Positions 56,041 to 62,671 of a stretch of 64,000 bases of DNA are shown here, piece after piece. The position numbers were made by a program, and so were the translations under genes. This DNA comes from Pseudomonas fluorescens (GTDB lineage: Bacteria; Pseudomonadota; Gammaproteobacteria; Pseudomonadales; Pseudomonadaceae). The stretch covers positions 1-64,000 of the forward strand of contig NZ_LACC01000022.1 in NCBI RefSeq assembly GCF_000967965.1. Reading direction: 5' to 3'. Positions within the stretch are counted from its first letter, which is position 1. The number at the start of each line of letters is the position of its first letter. The notes beneath the pieces were generated by a model. It was not told the origin of the DNA, ran no database searches, and saw only the letters and a list, made by a program, of their open reading frames with translations.

Positions 56041-56925
56041 ATGCGAATGCGCCTTATGTTACTGGGCGGCGGAAATGCCCTTGGGCAGGCGCTGATTCGC
56101 CTCGGTGCGGAGGAAGACATCGGTTTCCTCGCCCCCCGCCCGCCGCAAGACGGCTGGGATGCCGCGAGCCTGACACAATTGCTCGACGACACTCGTCCCG
56201 ATGCATTGATCAACCTTGCCTACTACTTCGACTGGTTTCAGGCCGAGGCAGTGAGCGAATCGCGCCTGGCCGGCCAGGAGCGCGCGATCGAGCGTCTGGC
56301 GGAACTGTGCCAGCACCACAACATCGTCCTGCTGCAACCTTCCAGCTATCGCGTGTTCGACGGCTCCCGTGCCACGGCCTACAGCGAAAAAGACGAACCG
56401 GTGCCCCTGGGCCTGCGGGGTCAGGCCTTGTGGCGGATCGAGCAAAGCGTGCGCGCCACCTGCCCGCAACACGTGCTGCTGCGTTTCGGCTGGCTGCTGG
56501 ACGACAGCCCGGACGGCGCCCTTGGCCGCTTCCTCGCCCGTGCCGAACAACCCGAAGAACTGCTGATGGCCGACGACCGGCGCGGCAATCCGACGCCGGT
56601 CGACGATGCTGCCCGCGTGATCATTTCAGTGCTCAAGCAACTCGATTGCGCCGCACCGCTGTGGGGCACCTACCACTACGCCGGGCATGAGGCGACCACG
56701 CCGCTGGCGCTGGGGCAGGCGATTCTGACCGAAGCCCGCAGCCTGCATCCGCTGGCCATCGAAGCCCCGACCGCCCAGGCCCACGCCGCGCGTCCGGATG
56801 CTGCCGAAGAGCCGCAACACGCGGTATTGGCCTGCAAGAAAATTCTGCACACCTTCGGGATCAAACCACGCGCCTGGCGTGCGGCGCTTCCCGGTCTACT
56901 GGACAGGTTCTATCGCCATGGCTGA
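56041..56925 (+). CDS. RmlD-like SDR protein with degenerate active site
   Basis: 294 aa. Overall pattern of dTDP-4-dehydrorhamnose reductases: N-terminal Rossmann glycines (LLGGGNALGQALI, 8-19), SSYRVFDG (101-108) in the place of STDYVFDG, and PTPVDDAARVI. The catalytic segment that reads PLNVYGKTKL in RmlD is PLGLRGQALW here (from 122), so the Tyr is Arg126 and the Lys is Leu130. This argues for a non-catalytic or altered role. Its end overlaps the intact epimerase gene by eight bases, and the same pair occurs next to oprG in P. aeruginosa. Confidence 0.82.
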   Translation: MRMRLMLLGGGNALGQALIRLGAEEDIGFLAPRPPQDGWDAASLTQLLDDTRPDALINLAYYFDWFQAEAVSESRLAGQERAIERLAELCQHHNIVLLQPSSYRVFDGSRATAYSEKDEPVPLGLRGQALWRIEQSVRATCPQHVLLRFGWLLDDSPDGALGRFLARAEQPEELLMADDRRGNPTPVDDAARVIISVLKQLDCAAPLWGTYHYAGHEATTPLALGQAILTEARSLHPLAIEAPTAQAHAARPDAAEEPQHAVLACKKILHTFGIKPRAWRAALPGLLDRFYRHG

Positions 56926-57847
56926 CGGCCCCGTTTTTATCACCGGTGGTGCCGGTTTCATTGGTTCACACCTGACTGACGCGCTGCTTGCCAAGGGCCA
57001 TGCGGTGCGGATTCTCGATGACCTGTCCACCGGCAAGCGCAGCAATCTGCCGCTGGACAATCCCAGGGTCGAACTGATCGTCGGCGACGTGGCCGATGCG
57101 GCTTTGGTTGCCCAAGCGATGGCCGGTTGCAGCGCCGTGGCGCATCTCGCGGCCGTGGCTTCGGTGCAGGCTTCGGTGGACGATCCGGTGCGTACGCACC
57201 AGAGCAACTTCATCGGCACGCTGAACGTCTGCGAAGCCATGCGCCAGGCCGGGGTCAAACGCGTGCTGTTTGCCTCCAGCGCAGCGGTGTATGGCAACAA
57301 TGGCGAAGGTGAGTCGATCGACGAAGAGACGCCCAAGGCGCCTCTGACGCCTTACGCGGTGGACAAACTGGCCAGCGAGCAATACTTCGACTTCTACCGC
57401 CGCCAGCATGCGCTGGAACCGGTGATTTTCCGCTTCTTCAACATCTTCGGTCCGCGCCAGGATCCGTCCTCGCCGTACTCCGGGGTGATCAGCATATTCA
57501 GCGAGCGTGCACTGAAGGGCTTGCCGATCACGGTGTTCGGCGACGGTGAGCAGACTCGGGATTTTGTCTACGTCGAAGACCTGGTCGACTTGCTGGTGCA
57601 GGCCATCGAGAAGCCCCGGGTCGAAGACGGTGCGGTCAACGTTGGCTGGAACCAGGCGACGACCCTCAAGCAAATGCTCGAAGCGCTCGAAGCCGTGGTC
57701 GGCAAGTTGCCACCGGTGAGCTACGGCCCGGCGCGCTCCGGTGACATTCGTCATTCCCGGGCGAACAACCGGCGTCTGTTGGAACGTTTCACTACCACGG
57801 AGCAGACACCGATGCGTGTCGGGCTGGCGCGGTTGCTGGGGCGCTGA
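56918..57847 (+). CDS. NAD-dependent epimerase/dehydratase (UDP-sugar epimerase-like)
   Basis: 309 aa. Extended SDR: NAD loop GGAGFIG (10-16), FASSAAVYG, intact catalytic Tyr and Lys in PYAVDKLASEQY, then FRFFNIFGPRQDPSSPYSG and the sugar-binding GDGEQTRDFVYVEDL. Closest in character to UDP-glucose or UDP-GlcNAc 4-epimerases, but substrate is not settled. Start ATG 56918 lies inside the preceding gene, so the two are coupled. No other polysaccharide genes are nearby. A strong terminator follows. Confidence 0.87.
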   Translation: MADGPVFITGGAGFIGSHLTDALLAKGHAVRILDDLSTGKRSNLPLDNPRVELIVGDVADAALVAQAMAGCSAVAHLAAVASVQASVDDPVRTHQSNFIGTLNVCEAMRQAGVKRVLFASSAAVYGNNGEGESIDEETPKAPLTPYAVDKLASEQYFDFYRRQHALEPVIFRFFNIFGPRQDPSSPYSGVISIFSERALKGLPITVFGDGEQTRDFVYVEDLVDLLVQAIEKPRVEDGAVNVGWNQATTLKQMLEALEAVVGKLPPVSYGPARSGDIRHSRANNRRLLERFTTTEQTPMRVGLARLLGR

Positions 57848-57875
57848 GGGTTTTACAAACCTGAATCGCGAACAT

Positions 57876-57907
57876 GAAAAAGGCGCCCTTTGACAGGCGC
57901 CTTTTTC
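57876..57907. terminator. Rho-independent terminator after the SDR pair
   Basis: Perfect 12-bp stem GAAAAAGGCGCC (57876-57887) / GGCGCCTTTTTC (57896-57907) with loop CTTTGACA; A- and T-runs inside the stem make it usable on both strands. Confidence 0.92.
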
Positions 57908-57942
57908 ACGGCCGGAATTTACGTTACAGCTTGTGCAATTCC

Positions 57943-58091
57943 TGTGGCGAGGGAGCTTGTCGGAGCGCCGCATCGTCCCGCTCGACTGCGCAGCAGTCGT
58001 AAATCCAGTCAATGCGGTTTGTTTGAATCACCGCTTTTGCCGGTTTTAGGGTCGCTTCGCAACCCAGCGGGAGCAAGCTCCCTCGCCACAA
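57943..58091. repeat. Composite inverted-repeat element, copy C, with insertion in the left arm
   Basis: 149 bases. The right arm (58067-58091) equals that of copy A. The left arm is split: after GGGAGCTTG it carries TCGGAGCGCCGCATCG before resuming TCCCGCTCG. Internal hairpins (GACTGCGCAGCAGTC; GGGTCGCTTCGCAACCC) are in the same order as copy A. Lies between the SDR terminator and the oprG end; the 44 bases to oprG include a small GTTCAC/GTGAAC hairpin (58100-58117). Confidence 0.85.
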
Positions 58092-58135
58092 CAGCCAGGT
58101 TCACCACCACGTGAACATTCTTCCAGCGATGTCGC

Positions 58136-58834
58136 TTAGAACTTGTAGCCCAGGCCGACCATGTACACAAACGGATCGACGTCTACGTTGACCTTGGCGC
58201 GGGTGCCCGGTGCAATCGAGTTGTTCTCGACGGTGGCGCGGGTATCGATGTCGATGTAGCGCACCTGGGCGTTGAGCATGACATGTTCGGTCAGCATGTA
58301 GTCGGCACCGACCTGCCAGGCCAGACCCCAGGAGTTCTTCGCGTTGAAGTTGCTGAAGCCGGCGGACTTGGCTTCGCTGCTGAGGCTTTCGTCGTAGATC
58401 CAGGTGTAGTTGATGCCACCACCGACGTACGGCTGAAAGGCCGACTTCGAATCCAGCGGGTAGTACACCACGCTCAGGGTCGGCGGCAGGTGTTTCAGGG
58501 AGCCGAGTTTGCCATTGGCGGCAGGCAGGGCGGTGCCTTTGAGTTTCACGTCATGCTCGAACGGAGTGGCGGCGAGCAGTTCGATCCCCCAATTGTTGGT
58601 GAGCATGTAGGCGAAGTTCAGGCCCAGCTGTGTGTCGCTGTCCATGGTCGCCTTGCCGCCCAGGTTGGTACCGGCCAGCGGACCTTGGTCGACCTTTACG
58701 CTGGAGCTGTCGGCTTTCGGGTTAACGGTGATGGCGCCCGCACGAAGGATGATGTCGCCGGCCTCGTAGGCGTGGGCGAGCGGGGCTGCGAGCGCGAGGG
58801 CAACCAGCGAAGCGCTGAGCATGGACTTGTTCAT
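58136..58834 (-). CDS. oprG: OmpW-family outer-membrane protein OprG
   Basis: 232 aa. Signal peptide MNKSMLSASLVALALAAPLAHA, then an eight-stranded beta-barrel ending in VGLGYKF with a C-terminal Phe. OmpW/OprG barrels let small hydrophobic molecules or amino acids into the outer membrane through a lateral gate. GGAG precedes ATG 58834. An FNR/ANR box is centred 73 bases upstream, which fits the known Anr dependence of oprG in P. aeruginosa. Confidence 0.95.
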   Translation of the reverse strand: MNKSMLSASLVALALAAPLAHAYEAGDIILRAGAITVNPKADSSSVKVDQGPLAGTNLGGKATMDSDTQLGLNFAYMLTNNWGIELLAATPFEHDVKLKGTALPAANGKLGSLKHLPPTLSVVYYPLDSKSAFQPYVGGGINYTWIYDESLSSEAKSAGFSNFNAKNSWGLAWQVGADYMLTEHVMLNAQVRYIDIDTRATVENNSIAPGTRAKVNVDVDPFVYMVGLGYKF

Positions 58835-58900
58835 GGGGGGCTCCAGAGGACGTTAAAAATTTGCGATGTCCAATGGTAAGCCGGCTAACTATTCGGTCTT

Positions 58901-58914
58901 TTGATGCAGCTCAA
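58901..58914 (-). promoter_or_regulatory. FNR/ANR box and class II promoter of oprG
   Basis: On the minus strand TTGAGCTGCATCAA, nine of ten matches to TTGAT-N4-ATCAA. A -10 candidate TACCAT (58878-58873) has its centre 32 bases from the box centre, exactly the spacing expected when the box sits at -41.5. Predicts low-oxygen activation. Confidence 0.75.
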
Positions 58915-58960
58915 TGAAAGTGGGAAGGGGTTGGATTTTATGGTGTTTTTGCTGGCCTCA

Positions 58961-59024
58961 TCGCGAGCAGGCTCGCTCCAACAGGTGGAACGCATTCCAA
59001 ATGTGGGAGCGAGCCTGCTCGCGA
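58961..59024. repeat. REP doublet, GTGGGAGCGAGCCTGCTCGCGA family
   Basis: Arms TCGCGAGCAGGCTCGCTCCA (58961-58980, plus ACA) and TGTGGGAGCGAGCCTGCTCG (59002-59021, plus CGA) are inverted repeats with one mismatch, 18 bases apart. Lies upstream of oprG and downstream of the DUF3299 gene. Confidence 0.8.
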
Positions 59025-59058
59025 AGAGGGACTGACAGACAGCACAAAACCACCGGGC

Positions 59059-59577
59059 TCACTCCGGCAATTCATACAGATAAATCTTGTCCGCCGCCAT
59101 CTGATACCCGGCATCCGCCAACTCGCTGGTGGACGCCTTGACCTGCAACGCGCCTTCGATCCAGTAAGGCTGATACAACTCGTCGAGCTTCACGCCGACT
59201 TCGCTCTTGACGTGCACGATCTGGTTCGACGGCGGTGGCGGCACATGGATGCAGGCGCCGAAATACGGTACCAGCAGAAACTCCGTGGTGCGGCCTTCCT
59301 CGCTCACTTCCAGCGGCACGATGTAGCCCGGCAGGCGAATGTTCTGGCCGTCGAGGGCCTTGACCACCGGTGCGTTGGGCATGTCCTGTTTGGCTGCTGG
59401 TGCCGACTCTGCCGAGAGCGTGCTGCTCATCTGCGACAGATCGTGCAGCGGCGTCATGTTCGGGACTTCTTTCGGCGCGTCGGGCGGGATCATCTCCGAC
59501 CAGGTCAGGTCTTTTGGCTGTGCCGCCCACAGGGGCAGGGCGATCAGCATCAACAGCGCAAGTACAGCGCGGGGCAT
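59059..59577 (-). CDS. DUF3299 periplasmic protein of the zinc-linked operon
   Basis: 172 aa. Signal peptide MPRAVLALLMLIALPLWAA; the core LPGYIVPLEVSEEG followed by FLLVPYFGACIHVPPPPSNQ is typical of DUF3299. ATG 59577 is chosen because GAGG sits nine bases upstream; an alternative ATG at 59592 forms an ATGA overlap with the permease stop but lacks a ribosome-binding site. Last gene of the four-gene operon; in P. aeruginosa the matching gene is PA4066. Molecular function unknown; the Cys/His/Pro segment could touch metal. Confidence 0.82.
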   Translation of the reverse strand: MPRAVLALLMLIALPLWAAQPKDLTWSEMIPPDAPKEVPNMTPLHDLSQMSSTLSAESAPAAKQDMPNAPVVKALDGQNIRLPGYIVPLEVSEEGRTTEFLLVPYFGACIHVPPPPSNQIVHVKSEVGVKLDELYQPYWIEGALQVKASTSELADAGYQMAADKIYLYELPE

Positions 59578-59588
59578 TTTCAACGTCC

Positions 59589-60854
59589 TCATAAACGGAT
59601 CGACAGGCCATCGGCCAGGGATTGGCGATAGGCGCGCCAGGCCGGCACGCTGCCCATCAGCAGCGCGGCGATCAGGATGCCACCGAGCAGCGTCCATTCA
59701 TACTCGCTCGGCCACGAGAGCGGCAGGAACAGGCCGTAGTTGGCTTGCACATAACCCTGGGCCGCCGTGATGCACACATACAGCAACGCCACGCCGGCGA
59801 TCACGCCCGACAGCGCCAGCGCAAAGGCTTCGAGCACCAACAGCGTCGCGATGTGCCAGGGGCGTGCGCCCACCGAGCGCAGGATCGCCATTTCCCGGCG
59901 GCGTTCATTGAGGCTGGTGAGAATGGCGGTGAGCATGCCGATCAACCCGGTCAGCACCACAAACAGCGAGACCACGAACAAGGCTTTTTCCGCGGTGCCC
60001 ATCAGACTCCACAGCTCTTGCAACGCCACACCCGGCAGGATCGCCAGCATCGGCTCACCACGGAATTCGTTGATTTCCCGCTGCAGGGCAAAGGTCGAAA
60101 TCTTGTTGTTGAGGCCGAGCATGAACGCGGTGATCGCTTGCGGCGTCAGGTCCATGTTGCGCGCCTGATCGGCGGTGATGCGCCCCTCGCCCCGGGCCGG
60201 CACGCCGTTGTGCCAGTCGATGTGAATCGCTTCCATCCCACCGAGGCTGATGTGCAGCGTGCGGTCCACCGGGGTGCCGGTGCGCTTGAGAATGCCGACC
60301 ACGGTGAACGGTTTGTCGTCGTGCTTGACCAGGCTGATTGCCGCCACGCCGTGGGCCAGCACCAGTTTGTCGCCGAGATTGTAGTGCAGTGCATCGGCCA
60401 CTTCGGCGCCGAGAACCACTTCGAACGGGTCAGTGGCAAAGGCCCGGCCATCGGCCAGTTCCAGGTGTTGTTGGCGTCCGTATTGATAATGCTCGAAGTA
60501 GGCTTCGGTGGTGCCCATCACCCGGTAGCCGCGATGGGAGTCGCCGAGAGACATCGGAATCGCCCACTTCACTTTCGGGTTGCTGGCGAAGTGTTCGAAG
60601 CTGTCCCAGCGGATGTTGTTGGTGGCGTTGCCGATGCGGAACACCGAGTACAGCAACAGGTTCACCGAGCCGGAGCGGGCGCCGACGATCAGGTCGGTGC
60701 CGCTGATGGTGCTGGCGAAACTGGCCTTGGCTTCGGTGCGCACGCGCTCCACTGCCAGCAACAGGCACACCGACAAGGCAATGGCGAACGCCGTGAGGAT
60801 CGCGGTGAAGCGACGGTTAGCCAGGCTGGCCATGGCTAGACGAAACAGATACAT
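59589..60854 (-). CDS. FtsX/MacB-type ABC transporter permease
   Basis: 421 aa. One N-terminal TM segment (FTAILTAFAIALSVCLLLAV), a large periplasmic domain of about 230 residues, then three C-terminal TM segments with ILTSLNERRREMAILRSVGA between them, the layout of MacB/LolC/FtsX permeases. These are mechanotransmission systems rather than classical solute channels. Adjacent to its ATPase (one-base gap). In P. aeruginosa this operon is zinc-repressed. Confidence 0.9.
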   Translation of the reverse strand: MYLFRLAMASLANRRFTAILTAFAIALSVCLLLAVERVRTEAKASFASTISGTDLIVGARSGSVNLLLYSVFRIGNATNNIRWDSFEHFASNPKVKWAIPMSLGDSHRGYRVMGTTEAYFEHYQYGRQQHLELADGRAFATDPFEVVLGAEVADALHYNLGDKLVLAHGVAAISLVKHDDKPFTVVGILKRTGTPVDRTLHISLGGMEAIHIDWHNGVPARGEGRITADQARNMDLTPQAITAFMLGLNNKISTFALQREINEFRGEPMLAILPGVALQELWSLMGTAEKALFVVSLFVVLTGLIGMLTAILTSLNERRREMAILRSVGARPWHIATLLVLEAFALALSGVIAGVALLYVCITAAQGYVQANYGLFLPLSWPSEYEWTLLGGILIAALLMGSVPAWRAYRQSLADGLSIRL

Positions 60855-60855
60855 C

Positions 60856-61566
60856 TCAGACCTCGGACGGGGTAGCGGCGCGATTGAGTTCGGCCAGCGA
60901 AAGGTTGTGGTCGAACAGCGGCGCCAGGCTCTGGTCGTGGCTGACGAACAACAGGCTCGACCCGGCTTCGCGGCACTCGGCGAACAGCAGGCGAATGAAG
61001 TTCTCGCGGGCGTCGTAATCGAGGGCCGAGGTCGGCTCGTCGGCGATAACCAGTTCCGGTTGCCCGATTAGCGCGCGGGCGGCGGCGACTCGTTGCTGCT
61101 GGCCGATGGAAAGCGAGTCGGCGCGGCGACCGAGGATGTTTTCATCCTTTAAACCCAGGTGGGCGAGCAGCGTGGCGGCGGCTTTGTCGACACTGCCGTG
61201 GCGTTGTTTCGCCCGTTCCGCGCGCAGTTTCGAGAAGTGGCAGGGCAGTTCGACGTTTTCACGCACCGACAGAAACGGCAGCAGGTTGAACTGCTGAAAG
61301 ATGTAGCCGGTGTGATCGACGCGGAAGTGGTCGCGGGCGCCGGCCGAAAGTTGCGTCAGTTCCTGGCCGAGCAGGCGGATGCTGCCGCGATCAGGCTTCT
61401 GCACGCCGCCGAGCAAGCCGAGCAGGGTGGTCTTGCCGCTGCCGCTGGGGCCTTTGAGGAACAGGGTCTCGCCGCGCTCCAGGCGAAACGCCGGGATGTC
61501 CAGCAGCGGCGGGTGACCGGGCCAGCTGAAGCTCAGGTCGGACAGTTCGATGAGTGCTTGGGTCAT
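60856..61566 (-). CDS. ABC transporter ATP-binding protein (LolD/MacB-like)
   Basis: 236 aa. Walker A GPSGSGKTTLLGLLGG, Q-loop YIFQQFNLLPFLSV, Walker B LVIADEPTSALD and switch His in LFVSHDQSL. The signature reads LSIGQQQRVAAARAL, with Ile where LSGGQ has Gly. Small size and sequence place it in the LolD/MacB/FtsE group that pairs with FtsX-type permeases. Start ATG 61566; 31 bases after the DUF2796 gene. Confidence 0.92.
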   Translation of the reverse strand: MTQALIELSDLSFSWPGHPPLLDIPAFRLERGETLFLKGPSGSGKTTLLGLLGGVQKPDRGSIRLLGQELTQLSAGARDHFRVDHTGYIFQQFNLLPFLSVRENVELPCHFSKLRAERAKQRHGSVDKAAATLLAHLGLKDENILGRRADSLSIGQQQRVAAARALIGQPELVIADEPTSALDYDARENFIRLLFAECREAGSSLLFVSHDQSLAPLFDHNLSLAELNRAATPSEV

Positions 61567-61597
61567 GTGAAACCGGTCTGGTTGGTGGTGAGTGAAT

Positions 61598-62188
61598 TCA
61601 GAACTTCAGGGCCGCAGCCTTGGCCGTCACATCAACCCCTTGCTGCCCGCTCGGACCGATCAGTTGTACCTGAATTTTTTGGGTGGCTGGGAAGCTGGTG
61701 AAAATATTCGCCAGGTCCAGCGACTTCAGTGCCGCAGGCGTGGCGCAGGTGAACTGATAGCGAGCGTGGATTTCGCTGTGATCGTGATGATGTTCGTGGC
61801 CGTCTTCGTCCTTGGCGTCTTCATCGTGATCATCGTCGGCATCGGGCTTGTCGCCGAACAACGGGCTTTCCAGTTCCTGGTTCTCTACCACGCAACCGGC
61901 GGCTTTTGGCAGGTTGAACAGGGCCAGTGGTTGCTCAAGTTGTGCGCGGGTGGCGGTGACTTTGGCTTTGTCTGCGTCGCTGGTGGCGACGTGCTCGAAA
62001 CCCACCAGGTTCATGGCCGGGCTTTCCAGCTCCAGCTCCAGGGTCTTGCCATCCAGCACCGCGTTCAGGCGTCCCACGCCATGTTCGTGGGCACCCAGGC
62101 TGCCATGCTCATGATCGTGTTCGTCGGCGGCATGGGCGATAGCCAGCGGCAACATGGCAAACGGCAGGGCGAGAAGCAGACGACGCAT
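61598..62188 (-). CDS. Histidine-rich periplasmic zinc-binding protein, DUF2796 (ZrgA-like)
   Basis: 196 aa. Signal peptide MRRLLLALPFAMLPLAIAHA, then two His/Asp-rich stretches: DEHDHEHGSLGAHEHG at the mature N-terminus and a mid-protein acidic/His segment ending GHEHHHDHSEIH. Such clusters buffer or deliver zinc in periplasmic proteins. First gene of the operon with the ABC ATPase, FtsX-type permease and DUF3299 protein; a candidate Zur box lies 38-50 bases upstream of the start. GGAGACTC is the ribosome-binding site. Confidence 0.88.
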   Translation of the reverse strand: MRRLLLALPFAMLPLAIAHAADEHDHEHGSLGAHEHGVGRLNAVLDGKTLELELESPAMNLVGFEHVATSDADKAKVTATRAQLEQPLALFNLPKAAGCVVENQELESPLFGDKPDADDDHDEDAKDEDGHEHHHDHSEIHARYQFTCATPAALKSLDLANIFTSFPATQKIQVQLIGPSGQQGVDVTAKAAALKF

Positions 62189-62225
62189 GACGAGTCTCCG
62201 AAAAGTAAAATGAAGAAATTGTTAT

Positions 62226-62238
62226 GTAATCTTATAAC
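62226..62238 (-). promoter_or_regulatory. Candidate Zur box upstream of the DUF2796 operon
   Basis: GTAAT-CTT-ATAAC on the + strand (minus: GTTAT-AAG-ATTAC) matches the Zur palindrome GTTAT-N3-ATAAC in nine of ten half-site bases, with T/A flanks. It lies 38-50 bases before the ATG at 62188, a repressing position. The overlapping TATAAG on the minus strand could be the -10. Confidence 0.65.
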
Positions 62239-62323
62239 GTAAGTGCGGAGAGTTTGACTGCCCGCTTGGCGTTGCACAAGTCCCATGGGAGCATGCCGGG
62301 AAGAAATGTGCGGGAGCAGACCT

Positions 62324-62671
62324 ATGTTGCGAATTCGCGGAAGCATCGGCGACTGGCCGGTGGATTTGACCCTGGAGATGGACGACGCGGACTGGGCGCG
62401 GCTAGGGGCGCAGTTGCAGGTGGAAAAATCCCCTGTCAGCGCGCCAGCGGCGAAACCGCTGAATCCGGATGATGCGCTGTGGCAGATCGCCAGGGATTTG
62501 CTGCGCAAGACCGGGCAGTTGAGCGGGCCGGACTTGCTCGATCAACTCGAAGGCCTGACCGGGAGCGCGGCGGCGGGCAAGCGCCTGCTGGTGCGTTTGC
62601 GCCATAGTTCGGATGTGAAGGTAGTGAGCGGCGGGGATACGCCGCTCTACAGCTGGATCGAGACGGCTTAG
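62324..62671 (+). CDS. Small conserved hypothetical protein (PA4062-like)
   Basis: 115 aa, soluble. ATG 62324 (MLRIRGSIGDWPVDLTLEMD) is used because GGGAG lies seven bases upstream; an in-frame ATG at 62285 is weaker. N-terminal beta-rich half, Pro/Ala linker, then a helical half (DDALWQIARDLLRKTGQL, GSAAAGKRLLVRLRHSSDVK). Not recognised as a named domain. Divergent from the DUF2796 operon across the Zur box, and its stop overlaps the cnoX stop by four bases on the opposite strand. Confidence 0.75.
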   Translation: MLRIRGSIGDWPVDLTLEMDDADWARLGAQLQVEKSPVSAPAAKPLNPDDALWQIARDLLRKTGQLSGPDLLDQLEGLTGSAAAGKRLLVRLRHSSDVKVVSGGDTPLYSWIETA

